NCBI RefSeq assembly: GCF_010093305.1
Contig: NZ_PDWS01000019.1
Span: 1-64,000 of the forward strand
Length of the DNA: 64,000 nt
Direction of reading: 5' to 3'
DNA from: Pseudoxanthomonas sacheonensis
GTDB taxonomy: Bacteria > Pseudomonadota > Gammaproteobacteria > Xanthomonadales > Xanthomonadaceae
In this document: positions 9,943-19,086 of the stretch, one piece after another
How positions within the stretch are numbered: the stretch's first letter is position 1
How the letters are laid out: each line of letters starts with the position of its first letter
Translations under genes and position numbers: made by a program
The notes under the pieces: model-generated
The model's database searches: none
Seen by the model: only the letters and a program-made list of their open reading frames with translations
What the model was told of the DNA's origin: nothing

Positions 9943-11295
9943 ATGGCGCAAGGCAACGCAGGCGGCGTAGGCGGGTTGGGCAAGTTCACCGAACTGCGCC
10001 AGCGTCTGCTGTTCGTGGTCGGTGCGCTGATCGTCTACCGCATCGGTTGCTTCATTCCGGTTCCCGGCGTGAACCCCGATGCGATGCTGGCGATGATGCA
10101 GGCGCAGGGCGGCGGCATCGTGGACATGTTCAACATGTTCTCGGGCGGCGCCTTGCACCGCTTCAGCATCTTCGCGCTCAACGTGATGCCTTACATCTCG
10201 GCGTCCATCGTGTTCCAGCTGGCCGTGCACATCTTCCCGTCGCTGAAGGCGATGCAGAAGGAAGGCGAATCCGGCCGCCGCAAGATCACCCAGTATTCGC
10301 GCATGGGCGCGGTATTGCTGGCGGTGGTGCAGGGCGGCAGCATCGCGGTCGCATTGCAGAACCAGATTGCGCCGAACGGCATGCCGGTGGTGTACAACCC
10401 GGGCATGGGCTTCGTGCTGACCGCGGTGGTGGCATTGACGGCAGGCACCATCTTCCTGATGTGGGTGGGCGAGCAGGTGACCGAGCGCGGCGTCGGCAAC
10501 GGCGTGTCGCTGATCATCTTCGCGGGCATCGTGGCCGGCTTGCCGGTGGCGGTGATCAATACGGTCGAGGCTTTCCGCAACGGCACCATCAGCGCCATCG
10601 CCTTGATCCTGATCGTCTTGACGGTAGCGGCATTCACCTACTTCGTCGTCTTCATGGAGCGGGGGCAGCGCCGCATCACGGTGAATTACGCCAGACGCCA
10701 GGGCGGCCGCAACGCGTACATGAACCAGACCTCGTTCCTGCCGCTCAAGCTCAACATGGCTGGCGTGATTCCGCCGATCTTCGCTTCCAGCATCCTGGCC
10801 TTCCCGGCCACGCTGGCGCTGTGGTCCGGCCAGTCCACCTCGACCGTGTGGCTGCAGCGCATCTCCCAGGCGCTGGCGCCGGGCGAGCCGCTGCACATGA
10901 TCGTGTTCGCGGCGATGATCATCGGCTTCGCGTTCTTCTATACAGCGCTGGTGTTCAACTCGCAGGAAACAGCCGATAACCTGAAGAAGTCGGGCGCGCT
11001 GATTCCGGGCATCCGTCCGGGCAAGGCGACCGCCGACTACGTGGACGCGGTGTTGACCCGCCTGACCGCGGTCGGTTCGCTGTACCTGGTCGCAGTCTGC
11101 CTGTTGCCGGAAATCATGCGCACCCAGCTGGGCACCTCGTTCTACTTCGGCGGCACCTCGCTGCTGATCGTAGTGGTGGTGGTGATGGATTTCATCGCCC
11201 AGGTCCAGGCGCACCTGATGTCGCACCAGTACGAAAGCCTGTTGAAGAAGGCGAACCTGAAAGGCGGCTCGCGCGGCGGTTTGGCGCGGGGCTAG
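9943..11295 (+). CDS. secY: Protein translocase subunit SecY
   Basis: The 450-residue membrane protein has about ten transmembrane segments, the first near residues 16-37. It is the pore of the SecYEG translocon that exports proteins and inserts membrane proteins. The cytoplasmic C5 loop [14 protein letters not shown] holds the conserved arginine that engages SecA and ribosomes. ATG 9943 gives the family length; an 18-codon upstream extension inside rplO is not SecY-like. It is the last gene before a 353-base non-coding gap, and rpmJ does not follow it. Confidence 0.98.
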   Translation: MAQGNAGGVGGLGKFTELRQRLLFVVGALIVYRIGCFIPVPGVNPDAMLAMMQAQGGGIVDMFNMFSGGALHRFSIFALNVMPYISASIVFQLAVHIFPSLKAMQKEGESGRRKITQYSRMGAVLLAVVQGGSIAVALQNQIAPNGMPVVYNPGMGFVLTAVVALTAGTIFLMWVGEQVTERGVGNGVSLIIFAGIVAGLPVAVINTVEAFRNGTISAIALILIVLTVAAFTYFVVFMERGQRRITVNYARRQGGRNAYMNQTSFLPLKLNMAGVIPPIFASSILAFPATLALWSGQSTSTVWLQRISQALAPGEPLHMIVFAAMIIGFAFFYTALVFNSQETADNLKKSGALIPGIRPGKATADYVDAVLTRLTAVGSLYLVAVCLLPEIMRTQLGTSFYFGGTSLLIVVVVVMDFIAQVQAHLMSHQYESLLKKANLKGGSRGGLARG

Positions 11296-11648
11296 AAACA
11301 ACACCAGCAGGCTCGCGGGGCGGACGCTCCGGGGCCGGCGACTTAGATGGGCGGCCCGTGCAGCGATCTCGTGCGCGGGTGAGAATCAGCCAGTTCCTGC
11401 GCAAGAGTAGCGCGGGACGGGAAGGGACGAAGGAAGGCGAAAGCCGGACATCGACCCGGATCAGGCCGGTTCCGGCGCCGGAGCATGGGCACACTCCCCA
11501 TGCCGTGGTTCTGGCAGGCTTCGGTCTGCCAGGGCTTCCCAGAAACCCGAGATCTTGTTAAAATTCGTAGTTCACTCCGCCGGCTTGCACCGAATCCTCA
11601 CGGATTTGCCTGCAATCGGGCCATCAAACACAGTTGGAGAGTCGCGTC
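11296..11648 (+). other. 353-base secY-rpsM gap without rpmJ
   Basis: No coding sequence with codon structure or similarity is apparent. In E. coli the 38-codon rpmJ (L36) gene lies here; its short Cys/Arg-rich protein cannot be found in any frame of this gap. The gap ends with a candidate promoter (11536-11564) and the rpsM ribosome site (GGAG at about 11637). The rest is GC-rich with no strong hairpin. Confidence 0.6.
11536..11564 (+). promoter_or_regulatory. Candidate promoter of the alpha operon
   Basis: TTCCCA (11536-11541, four of six consensus bases) and TAAAAT (11559-11564, five of six) are 17 bases apart, about 85 bases before rpsM. This would give rpsM-rpsK-rpsD-rpoA-rplQ its own transcription after the long secY gap. 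Confidence 0.45.
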
Positions 11649-12005
11649 ATGGCGCGTATTGCAGGTGTCAACCTGCCTGCCCAGAAGCATGTCTGGGTCG
11701 GGTTGCAGAGCATTTACGGCATAGGCCGTACCCGGTCGAAGAAGGTCTGCGAAACCGCAGGCGTGGCTTCCACCACCAAGATCCGTGACCTGTCCGAGCC
11801 GGAAGTCGAGCGCCTGCGCGCCGAAATCGGCAAGTTCATCGTCGAAGGCGACCTCCGTCGCGAAGTGGGTATGGCGATCAAGCGCCTGATGGACCTGGGT
11901 TGCTACCGCGGCCTGCGCCATCGCCGTGGCTTGCCGCTGCGTGGCCAGCGCACCCGTACCAATGCACGCACCCGCAAGGGTCCGCGCAAAGCCATCAAGA
12001 AGTAA
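11649..12005 (+). CDS. rpsM: 30S ribosomal protein S13
   Basis: S13 is 118 residues from the ATG at 11649 ([10 protein letters not shown]). The frame stays open five codons further up, but GGAG near 11637 fits 11649. It shows [16 protein letters not shown] and the basic tail [17 protein letters not shown] that touches P-site tRNA. S13 also forms intersubunit bridges in the 30S head. Confidence 0.98.
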   Translation: MARIAGVNLPAQKHVWVGLQSIYGIGRTRSKKVCETAGVASTTKIRDLSEPEVERLRAEIGKFIVEGDLRREVGMAIKRLMDLGCYRGLRHRRGLPLRGQRTRTNARTRKGPRKAIKK

Positions 12006-12017
12006 GGGGCGCGCATC

Positions 12018-12410
12018 ATGGCCAAACCAGCAGCAGCAAAAGTGAAGAAGAAGATCAAGCGCGTCGTCACCGACGGCGTCGCCCACGTCCACGCTTCTTT
12101 CAACAACACCATCGTCACCATCACCGATCGCCAGGGCAATGCGCTGTCGTGGGCCACTTCGGGCGGCGCGGGTTTCCGCGGTTCCCGCAAGTCCACGCCG
12201 TTCGCAGCGCAGGTCGCCGCCGAAAAGGCCGGCCGCGCCGCACTGGACTACGGTCTGAAGTCGTTGGAAGTACGCATCAAGGGCCCCGGCCCGGGCCGCG
12301 AGTCCGCGGTGCGTTCGCTCAACAACGTTGGTTACAAAATCACCAACATCATCGACGTTACGCCTATCCCGCATAACGGTTGCCGCCCGCCCAAAAAGCG
12401 TCGCGTCTGA
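12018..12410 (+). CDS. rpsK: 30S ribosomal protein S11
   Basis: The 130-residue protein contains [20 protein letters not shown] and the end motif [19 protein letters not shown]11 lines the platform near the E-site and mRNA exit. The N-terminus ([14 protein letters not shown]) is the usual basic lead. Spacing to rpsD is 14 bases. Confidence 0.98.
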   Translation: MAKPAAAKVKKKIKRVVTDGVAHVHASFNNTIVTITDRQGNALSWATSGGAGFRGSRKSTPFAAQVAAEKAGRAALDYGLKSLEVRIKGPGPGRESAVRSLNNVGYKITNIIDVTPIPHNGCRPPKKRRV

Positions 12411-12424
12411 GGAGCTGAAGAGAA

Positions 12425-13054
12425 ATGGCTCGTTATATTGGTCCTACCTGTAAGCTCGCCCGCCGCGAAGGCGTCGATCTTTCCCTTAAAAGCCCGGCGC
12501 GCGCGCTGGATTCCAAGTGCAAGCTGGAGCAGAAGCCCGGCCAGCACGGCGCTACCGCCCGCAAGGGCAAGCTGTCCGACTACGCCACCCAGCTGCGCGA
12601 AAAGCAGAAGGTCAAGCGTATCTACGGCCTGCTGGAGCGTCAGTTCCGCAACTACTACAAGAAGGCCTCGACCAAGAAGGGCAACACCGGCGAGAACCTG
12701 CTGCAGTTGTTGGAAACCCGTCTGGACAACGTCGTCTACCGCATGGGCTTCGCCATCACCCGTCCCTCGGCCCGCCAGCTGGTTTCGCACCGCGGCGTGC
12801 TGGTCAACGGCAAGTCGGTGAACCTGCCGTCCTACCAGGTCAAGGCCGGCGACGCGATCGAGCTTTCCGAAAAGGCGCAGAAGCAGTTGCGCGTCCAGGA
12901 ATCGCTGACCGTGTCCGCACAGATGGACCTCAGCCCCTCGTGGGTTGAAGTGGACTCGAAGAAGTTCAGCGGCGTGTTCAAGGCCGTGCCGGATCGCGCA
13001 GATCTGCCTGCCGACATCAACGAAGCGCTGATCGTCGAGTTGTACTCGAAGTAA
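12425..13054 (+). CDS. rpsD: 30S ribosomal protein S4
   Basis: The 209-residue protein has an S4 RNA-binding domain ([20 protein letters not shown], about residues 115-135). S4 is a primary 16S-binding protein, and in E. coli it represses the alpha operon by binding the rpsM leader. N-terminal zinc cysteines seen in some species are not conserved here. A hairpin (13065-13087) lies between it and rpoA. Confidence 0.98.
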   Translation: MARYIGPTCKLARREGVDLSLKSPARALDSKCKLEQKPGQHGATARKGKLSDYATQLREKQKVKRIYGLLERQFRNYYKKASTKKGNTGENLLQLLETRLDNVVYRMGFAITRPSARQLVSHRGVLVNGKSVNLPSYQVKAGDAIELSEKAQKQLRVQESLTVSAQMDLSPSWVEVDSKKFSGVFKAVPDRADLPADINEALIVELYSK

Positions 13055-13064
13055 TCCCATCACG

Positions 13065-13087
13065 AATCCCCGGATCAGCCGGGGATT
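13065..13087 (+). promoter_or_regulatory. Hairpin between rpsD and rpoA
   Basis: AATCCCCGG (13065-13073) and CCGGGGATT (13079-13087) form a perfect 9-bp stem with a 5-base loop, followed by TTGCAGGAG, which includes the rpoA ribosome site. It could terminate some transcripts or slow access to the rpoA start, but the T-run is too short for a strong terminator. Confidence 0.45.
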
Positions 13088-13105
13088 TGCAGGAGACCAA
13101 GCAAC

Positions 13106-14104
13106 ATGACGGTTACCACACAGCAGGTGCTGCGCCCCCGCGGCCCGCAAATCGAACGCCTTGGCGACAATCGCGCCAAGGTCGTGATCGAGCCGCTGGA
13201 ACGCGGCTACGGCCACACCCTGGGCAACGCGCTGCGTCGCGTGCTGCTCTCGTCCATTCCCGGCTTCGCGATCACCGAAGTCGAGATCGACGGCGTTCTG
13301 CACGAATACAGCACCATCGAAGGCCTGCAGGAAGACGTGCTTGAAGTCCTGTTGAACCTGAAAGACGTCGCCATCCGCATCCACACCGGCGACAGCTCCA
13401 CCCTGACCCTGGCCAAGCAGGGCCCGGGCGTGGTCACCGCCGCGGACATCAAGACCGACCACAACGTCGAAATCCTCAACCCGGAACTGGTCATCTGCAA
13501 CCTGACCAAGGACACGGCGATCAACATGCGCCTGAAGATCGAGCGCGGTTTCGGCTATCAGCCGGCCGCCGCCCGTCGCCGTCCGGACGAAGAGACCCGC
13601 GCCATCGGCCGTCTGATGCTGGACGCCTCGTTCTCGCCGGTCCGCCGCGTCGCCTATGCGGTGGAAGCCGCACGCGTCGAGCAGCGCACCGACCTGGACA
13701 AGCTGGTCCTGGAAATCGAAACCAACGGCACCATCGACGCCGAGGAAGCCGTGCGCACCGCCGCCGACATCCTCAGCGACCAGCTGTCGGTGTTCGGCGA
13801 CTTCACCCACCGCGACCGCGGTGCGGCCAAGCCGGCCGCCAGCGGCGTGGATCCGGTGCTGTTGCGCCCGATCGACGACCTGGAGCTGACCGTGCGTTCG
13901 GCCAACTGCCTCAAGGCCGAGAGCATCTACTACATCGGCGACCTGATCCAGAAGACCGAAGTCGAACTGTTGAAGACCCCGAACCTCGGCAAGAAGTCGT
14001 TGACCGAGATCAAGGAAGTCCTCGCGCAGCGCGGCCTGTCCCTGGGCATGAAGCTGGAAAACTGGCCGCCGGCCGGCGTTTCCCAGCACGGCATGTTGGG
14101 CTGA
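13106..14104 (+). CDS. rpoA: RNA polymerase alpha subunit
   Basis: The 332-residue protein has the dimerising N-terminal domain (residues about 1-235, with [20 protein letters not shown]) and the C-terminal DNA-binding domain (about 255-320). The latter carries RSANCLKAE, which holds the residues that bind UP elements and activators, and [13 protein letters not shown]. Alpha nucleates RNA polymerase assembly. Hairpins flank the gene on both sides. Confidence 0.98.
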   Translation: MTVTTQQVLRPRGPQIERLGDNRAKVVIEPLERGYGHTLGNALRRVLLSSIPGFAITEVEIDGVLHEYSTIEGLQEDVLEVLLNLKDVAIRIHTGDSSTLTLAKQGPGVVTAADIKTDHNVEILNPELVICNLTKDTAINMRLKIERGFGYQPAAARRRPDEETRAIGRLMLDASFSPVRRVAYAVEAARVEQRTDLDKLVLEIETNGTIDAEEAVRTAADILSDQLSVFGDFTHRDRGAAKPAASGVDPVLLRPIDDLELTVRSANCLKAESIYYIGDLIQKTEVELLKTPNLGKKSLTEIKEVLAQRGLSLGMKLENWPPAGVSQHGMLG

Positions 14105-14118
14105 TCCGATAGCTGTAA

Positions 14119-14147
14119 CGGGTCCCCGCAACAACTGCGGGGATCCG
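14119..14147 (+). promoter_or_regulatory. Hairpin between rpoA and rplQ
   Basis: CGGGTCCCCGCA (14119-14130) pairs with TGCGGGGATCCG (14136-14147), a 12-bp stem with one G-T pair and a 5-base loop. It is not followed by a T-run (GTTGAAACC). It sits in a 195-base spacer where most relatives have a few dozen bases. No other feature is visible in that spacer except the rplQ ribosome site. Confidence 0.5.
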
Positions 14148-14299
14148 GTTGAAACCGCAACACAACGCCGACGCGCCCGAAGGTGCGCGGCGATGCCCGA
14201 TCAGGACGAACGGGCCAGGGCCATCCGCAGTCCAAGCACCAACGCCATGAAGGCGACAGCGAACTCCAACAGCATCAACATTAACCAGGAATCAAGACC

Positions 14300-14683
14300 A
14301 TGCGCCACCAGAAAGCCGGCCGCAAATTCAGCCGCACCAGCGCCCATCGCCAGGCGATGTTCAGCAACATGGCCGCTTCGTTGATCAAGCAGGGCCTGAT
14401 CCGCACCACCCTGCCCAAGGCCAAGGAACTGCGCCGCGTCGCGGAACCGCTCATCACCCTGGCCAAGGTCGATGGCGTCGCCAATCGCCGCCTTGCTTTC
14501 GCGCGTCTGCGCGACAAGGAAGCGGTGGGTACGCTGTTCACCACCCTGGGCCCGCGCTACCAGTCGCGTCCGGGCGGCTACCTGCGCATCCTCAAGTGCG
14601 GCTTCCGCTCCGGCGACAATGCGCCGATGGCGTATGTCGAACTGCTGGACCGTCCGGAAGCGGCGGCACTGTCGGCTGAGTAA
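14300..14683 (+). CDS. rplQ: 50S ribosomal protein L17
   Basis: L17 is 127 residues with the signature [20 protein letters not shown] at the start and [20 protein letters not shown] near the end. It sits at the bottom of the large subunit. This is the last gene of the alpha operon; a clear terminator follows at 14712. Confidence 0.98.
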   Translation: MRHQKAGRKFSRTSAHRQAMFSNMAASLIKQGLIRTTLPKAKELRRVAEPLITLAKVDGVANRRLAFARLRDKEAVGTLFTTLGPRYQSRPGGYLRILKCGFRSGDNAPMAYVELLDRPEAAALSAE

Positions 14684-14711
14684 TCCAAGCCTGCAGTAAG
14701 CGATACACAGA

Positions 14712-14738
14712 CCCCGGCCTGGCCGGGGTTTTGTTTTT
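14712..14738 (+). terminator. Terminator of the alpha operon
   Basis: CCCCGG (14712-14717) and CCGGGG (14723-14728) form a stem with loop CCTGG, followed at once by TTTTGTTTTT. This is a classical intrinsic terminator 28 bases after the rplQ stop. Confidence 0.9.
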
Positions 14739-14841
14739 CTGGCCGCCGGCATGAGTTGGCCGGCCAGCCGGCACTTGTGGCATGTGCCGATACGAGTCCA
14801 TGCGGAGATAATGGCGGCCATCGTTTCCGAGCAGGCTTGCC

Positions 14842-15354
14842 ATGAATCCTTTCCGCTGGTCGTTCCGCGCCCAATTTCTGACCGGTTTCGCCGTCTGCAT
14901 CGCCCTGTTGGGCTTCGCCTTCTATTCGCAGTACTACCTCGGCCTCAATCCCTGCCCGCTGTGCACCTTCCAGCGTGGCGCGTTCCTGCTGCTGGCGGTC
15001 GTATTCCTGATTGGCGGCTTGCATTCGCCGCGCGGTCCGCGTGGTCGCGGCGTCTACGGTGGGCTGGCGCTGGTGGCCTCGGCGCTGGGCCTGGCAGTGG
15101 CCGGACGCCACGTCTGGCTGCAGCACCTGCCCGCCGACAAGGTGCCGGCCTGCGGTCCGGACCTGGCGTACATGATGGAAGCGTTCCCTTTCGCCGACGT
15201 GCTGCGCAAGGTATTCACCGGTTCGGGCGAGTGCGCGGTGGTGGACTGGAGCTTCCTGGGTCTGTCGATGCCGGAATGGAGCCTGGCCTGGTTCCTGGCC
15301 TTGCTGGCCTGGGCGCTGTTCGCCGCATTCGGCCGGCGTAAGTTGCAAGCGTAA
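14842..15354 (+). CDS. dsbB: Disulfide bond formation protein B
   Basis: The 170-residue inner-membrane protein has four transmembrane segments and both redox cysteine pairs: CPLC in the first periplasmic loop (about residues 36-39, within NPCPLCTFQRG) and a second pair in the large periplasmic loop (VPACGPDLAYM, then SGECAVVDW). DsbB reoxidises DsbA and passes electrons to ubiquinone. The next gene starts 74 bases downstream and appears to have its own promoter. Confidence 0.96.
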   Translation: MNPFRWSFRAQFLTGFAVCIALLGFAFYSQYYLGLNPCPLCTFQRGAFLLLAVVFLIGGLHSPRGPRGRGVYGGLALVASALGLAVAGRHVWLQHLPADKVPACGPDLAYMMEAFPFADVLRKVFTGSGECAVVDWSFLGLSMPEWSLAWFLALLAWALFAAFGRRKLQA

Positions 15355-15361
15355 CGACATT

Positions 15362-15389
15362 TTGACGCGGCGCATCAATCTGGCAACAT
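15362..15389 (+). promoter_or_regulatory. Candidate promoter of the DAHP synthase gene
   Basis: TTGACG (15362-15367) is followed after 16 bases by CAACAT (15384-15389), which matches three of six -10 bases. It lies 40 bases before the ATG at 15429 and right after dsbB. The -35 box is good, the -10 box weak. Confidence 0.35.
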
Positions 15390-15428
15390 GGTGATCCGCT
15401 GAGTGACAGCAGATCAAGTAGCCCCACT

Positions 15429-16823
15429 ATGAGCAATACCGACCGCAATCTCCGTGCCGTGAATCTTCCCACCGACTGGGCGCCCGCTTCCTGGCGTTCG
15501 CGCACGGCGGTGCAGATGCCCACGTATCCGGACGCGGAGGCGTTGGAATCGGCGCTGGGCGAACTGCGCCAGTTGCCGCCGCTGGTGACCTCGTGGGAAA
15601 TTTTCTCGCTGAAGAAGCAACTGGCAGAGGCGCAGGAAGGCAAGCGTTTCCTGTTGCAGGGCGGCGATTGCGCCGAGAGCTTCAGCGATTGCGAATCGGG
15701 CCTGATCTCCAACCGTCTGAAAGTGCTGCTGCAGATGAGCCTGGTGCTGGTGCACGGTCTGCGTCTGCCGGTGGTGCGCGTAGGCCGCTTCGCCGGCCAG
15801 TACGCCAAGCCGCGTTCGACCGACACCGAAACCCGTGACGGTGTGACCTTGCCGAGCTACCGCGGCGACCTGGTCAACCAGCCGGAATTCACCGCAGAAG
15901 CGCGCATCCCCGATCCGCGCCGCATGATCAAGGCGCACGCACGTTCGGCGATGACCATGAATTTCGTGCGCGCGCTGATCGATGGCGGCTTCGCCGACCT
16001 GCATCATCCCGAATACTGGAACCTCAACTGGGTGGGCTACTCGCCCAACGCCAACGAATACCAGCAGATGGCCACTTCCATCGGCGATGCGGTGCGTTTC
16101 ATGGAAACGCTGGCCGGTTCGGAAGTGCACAACCTCAACCGCATCGATTTCTACACTTCGCACGAAGCCCTGCTGCTGCCGTACGAAGAAGCGCTGACCC
16201 GCGAAGTGCCGCGCCAGTGGGGCTGGTTCAACCTGAGCACGCACTACCCGTGGATCGGCATGCGCACCGCGGCGGTGGACGGCGCGCACGTGGAATACCT
16301 GCGCGGCGTTCGCAATCCGATCGCGTTGAAAGTCGGACCGTCGGTGAATCCCGACCAGCTGCTGCGCCTGATCGACATCCTCAATCCGGAAGACGAGCCG
16401 GGTCGCCTGACCTTCATCCATCGCATGGGCGCGGCGCAGATCGCCGAGAAGCTGCCGCCGCTGCTGGATGCGGTGCGCCGCGACGGCCGCCGCGTGCTGT
16501 GGGTGTGCGATCCGATGCACGGCAATACCGAAAGCACGTCCAACGGCTACAAGACGCGCCGCTTCGACAATATCCGCGGCGAAGTGGAGCAGTCGTTCGA
16601 CCTGCACGCCGCCGCCGGCACCCGCCTGGGCGGCGTGCATCTGGAGCTCACCGGCGAAGACGTGACCGAATGTACCGGCGGCGCGCGCGAACTCACCGAC
16701 GTGGATCTGGAACGCGCTTACCGCTCCACGGTGGATCCGCGCCTGAATTACGAGCAGTCGCTGGAGATCGCGATGTCGATCGTGCGCAAGCAGAACCAGC
16801 TGGCCGCACCCGCAGCGCGATAA
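15429..16823 (+). CDS. 3-deoxy-7-phosphoheptulonate synthase, class II
   Basis: This 464-residue enzyme condenses phosphoenolpyruvate and erythrose 4-phosphate, the first step of aromatic amino-acid synthesis. It belongs to the class II (plant-like) family, not the AroFGH type. Visible signatures are FLLQGGDCAESF with the metal-binding Cys, CDPMHGNT with the metal His, HLELTGEDVTEC with the metal Glu and STVDPRLNYEQS with the metal Asp. Length fits class II enzymes (about 450-475). The start follows the spaced promoter at 15362. It faces the amidase gene tail to tail. Confidence 0.95.
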   Translation: MSNTDRNLRAVNLPTDWAPASWRSRTAVQMPTYPDAEALESALGELRQLPPLVTSWEIFSLKKQLAEAQEGKRFLLQGGDCAESFSDCESGLISNRLKVLLQMSLVLVHGLRLPVVRVGRFAGQYAKPRSTDTETRDGVTLPSYRGDLVNQPEFTAEARIPDPRRMIKAHARSAMTMNFVRALIDGGFADLHHPEYWNLNWVGYSPNANEYQQMATSIGDAVRFMETLAGSEVHNLNRIDFYTSHEALLLPYEEALTREVPRQWGWFNLSTHYPWIGMRTAAVDGAHVEYLRGVRNPIALKVGPSVNPDQLLRLIDILNPEDEPGRLTFIHRMGAAQIAEKLPPLLDAVRRDGRRVLWVCDPMHGNTESTSNGYKTRRFDNIRGEVEQSFDLHAAAGTRLGGVHLELTGEDVTECTGGARELTDVDLERAYRSTVDPRLNYEQSLEIAMSIVRKQNQLAAPAAR

Positions 16824-16847
16824 TTCGTCTGCGCGAATTTGCTGTTG

Positions 16848-16907
16848 CCCATCCTTAGACGGATGGGCTGATTGTGGTTGATCGACGCGTCTCTGATCGG
16901 CGCGTCG
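16848..16907. terminator. Hairpins between convergent genes
   Basis: Two inverted repeats fill the 86-base gap: CCCATCC/GGATGGG (16848-16854 and 16861-16867) and CGACGCG/CGCGTCG (16883-16889 and 16901-16907). Neither has a long T-run. They could stop transcription from both sides. Confidence 0.4.
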
Positions 16908-16909
16908 CT

Positions 16910-18517
16910 TCACCGCGCAGGTTTGCGCGCGACGGTCACGCTGGGCAGGTATTGCGGCGGCATGCGCGCACCGGTGAGTTGCTCGTAGGCATAGCCCAAT
17001 TCGATGAGCCGCGGCTCGCTCCAGGCGGTGCCCATGAAAACGATCCCCAGCGGTAGCCCGTTGCTGCTGCCCATCGGAATGGTCAGGCTGGGATAGCCGG
17101 CCACGGCCGCAGCGCCATAACCGGCGCCGGGGAAGTGGTCGCCGGTCAGCGGATCGGTCACCCAGGCCGGGCCGGTGGCCGGAGCGATCAACGCATCCAG
17201 CTGCTGCGCCTTGAGCGCGGCGTCGATGCCTTCGGGGCCGGCAAGGCGGCGCGCGCGCGATCGGGCGCTGATGTATTCCATGTCGCCCAGTCCGCCCTTG
17301 GCGTTGGCCTGCTCGAACAATTCCTGCCCGAAGAACGGCATTTCCGAAGTGGGGTACTGCTGGTTGTAGCCGATCAACTGCGACAGGGTCTTGAGCGGCG
17401 CATCGTGCTTCTGCAGGTAGCGTTCCAGGCCGGCCTTGAATTCGTAGAGCAACAGTATGTTTTCGTCGTCCGACCATTGCCCGTCGGTCGGGATCTCGGC
17501 ATCGACGACGGTCGCGCCCGCTTCGCGCATGGTCTTGATAGCCACTTCCATCGCCGCGGCGGCATCGGGATGGATCGACAGCTTGCTACGCATCACGCCG
17601 ATGCGCGCGCCTTTCAGTCCATTGGCGTTCAAATGCGAGTGGTAGTCCAACGTGGTGTTCCAGGCGGTATTGGCGGTCGCAGGGTCGTCGTTGTCGCGGC
17701 CCGCCAGAACTGTCAGCAAATAGGCGGCGTCGGAGACGTTGCGGGTCATCGGGCCCGCAGTGTCCTGACTGAAGGAAATGGGGATGATGCCGTCGCGGCT
17801 CACCAGGCCGACGGTGGGCTTCAATCCCACCAGCCCGTTCATAGCAGCGGGGCAGATGATGCTGCCGTCGGTCTCGGTACCGATCGCGGCCACGGCAAGA
17901 TTCGCCGATACCGCCACCGCGCTGCCGGAACTGGAGCCGCAGGGATTGCGGTCCAGGGCATAAGGATTGCGCGTCTGTCCGCCGCGGCCGCTCCAGCCGG
18001 AGGTGGAGCGGGTGGAACGGAAATTGGCCCATTCGCTGAGGTTGGTCTTGCCCAGGATCACGGCGCCGGCTTCGCGCAGCCTGCGTACCAGGAACGCGTC
18101 GTTGGCGGGGCGGAAGTCCTTCATCGCCAGCGAGCCGGCGGAGTTGGCCATGGGCGTGGCGCCGATGTTGTCCTTGAGCAGGATCGGAATGCCGTGCAAT
18201 GGGCCGCGAACGGAGTTGGTCTTGCGTTCGACATCGCGCAGGGCCGCTTCCTTCAGCGCGTCCGGATTGATCTCGATCACCGCATTGAGCGTCGGCCCGG
18301 CCTTGTCGATGGCGGCGATGCGGTTCAGGTAGGCCTGGGTGAGGGCGCGGCTGTCCAGTTCGCCCTTCTGCATGCGGGTCTGCAGGTCGCTGATGTCGGC
18401 TTCGGCGAAGATGAAATCGGTAGGTTCTGTCGCCGAAGGGGAGGCGGCATCGGGCGCTTTGGGGCTGCAGGCGCCGAGGGCGAGCGTGATGGCCAGCAGA
18501 AGCGGTATGCGCCGCAT
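16910..18517 (-). CDS. Amidase-signature lipoprotein
   Basis: This 535-residue protein has a lipoprotein signal ([17 protein letters not shown]; Cys at 17). The amidase-signature domain fills most of the rest. The Ser-cisSer-Lys triad is visible: the lysine in [11 protein letters not shown], and [18 protein letters not shown] sequence written here as [19 protein letters not shown] followed by [12 protein letters not shown]. Such enzymes hydrolyse amides; the substrate cannot be read from the sequence. Anchoring by a lipid puts it at the periplasmic face. It lies 33 bases after the DUF2127-like gene and 570 bases from typA, possibly one transcript. Confidence 0.9.
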   Translation of the reverse strand: MRRIPLLLAITLALGACSPKAPDAASPSATEPTDFIFAEADISDLQTRMQKGELDSRALTQAYLNRIAAIDKAGPTLNAVIEINPDALKEAALRDVERKTNSVRGPLHGIPILLKDNIGATPMANSAGSLAMKDFRPANDAFLVRRLREAGAVILGKTNLSEWANFRSTRSTSGWSGRGGQTRNPYALDRNPCGSSSGSAVAVSANLAVAAIGTETDGSIICPAAMNGLVGLKPTVGLVSRDGIIPISFSQDTAGPMTRNVSDAAYLLTVLAGRDNDDPATANTAWNTTLDYHSHLNANGLKGARIGVMRSKLSIHPDAAAAMEVAIKTMREAGATVVDAEIPTDGQWSDDENILLLYEFKAGLERYLQKHDAPLKTLSQLIGYNQQYPTSEMPFFGQELFEQANAKGGLGDMEYISARSRARRLAGPEGIDAALKAQQLDALIAPATGPAWVTDPLTGDHFPGAGYGAAAVAGYPSLTIPMGSSNGLPLGIVFMGTAWSEPRLIELGYAYEQLTGARMPPQYLPSVTVARKPAR

Positions 18518-18550
18518 TGAGTTTCGTCCTGCGAGAAGGGCGCAGGCAGG

Positions 18551-19057
18551 CTACTCAGCATCCGCGGAACGCGCAATCTCGATGTTGGCGGACGCACGCC
18601 GCTTGACCAGGTCGCGCGCCAGCACCGCCACCACGATGAGGTTGAGTACCAGCACCGCCCAGGTGTGCCAGCCGTGGTGGTGGTACAGCGCGTACACATC
18701 CAGCGGCAGATAGGCCGCCGTACCCACGCAGCCCAGCCAGGAAGCCCATGCCTTGGCCCGCCACAGACCCCAGGCCTCGACCAGGCGCCAGACGGCGTAA
18801 AGCGACACGACCGCCACCGCCAGATGCACGGCGCCGGGGTTGATGGCGTCGAGCAACGAAGGCAGGGTGCCGTGATCGGGATTGAGGTTGAATTTGGCGA
18901 TCAGCGCGGCGATCACATTGCGCAGCGGCTGCGGCCCCAGCACTTCCAGGCTGGCGGCCGCAACCAGGGCCAGCAGGCCCTTCAGGCCCTCGAACAGGGC
19001 CAGCACATGCAAACCCGGATGCGCTTGCGGAGCCGGGTTGTAGGCGGTTTCCGTCAC
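18551..19057 (-). CDS. DUF2127-like small membrane protein
   Basis: The 168-residue protein has about four hydrophobic segments and the pattern HVLALFEGLKGLLALVAA near the N-terminus, as in DUF2127 proteins, whose function is unknown. A GTG at 19057 is the first start in frame, with no strong ribosome site visible. It starts 29 bases after typA on the same strand and 33 bases before the amidase, so the three may be cotranscribed. The C-terminus is basic (ARDLVKRRASAN). Confidence 0.65.
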   Translation of the reverse strand: MTETAYNPAPQAHPGLHVLALFEGLKGLLALVAAASLEVLGPQPLRNVIAALIAKFNLNPDHGTLPSLLDAINPGAVHLAVAVVSLYAVWRLVEAWGLWRAKAWASWLGCVGTAAYLPLDVYALYHHHGWHTWAVLVLNLIVVAVLARDLVKRRASANIEIARSADAE

Positions 19058-19086
19058 TACTGCGACGCGCTACTGGACAGGTCCGA

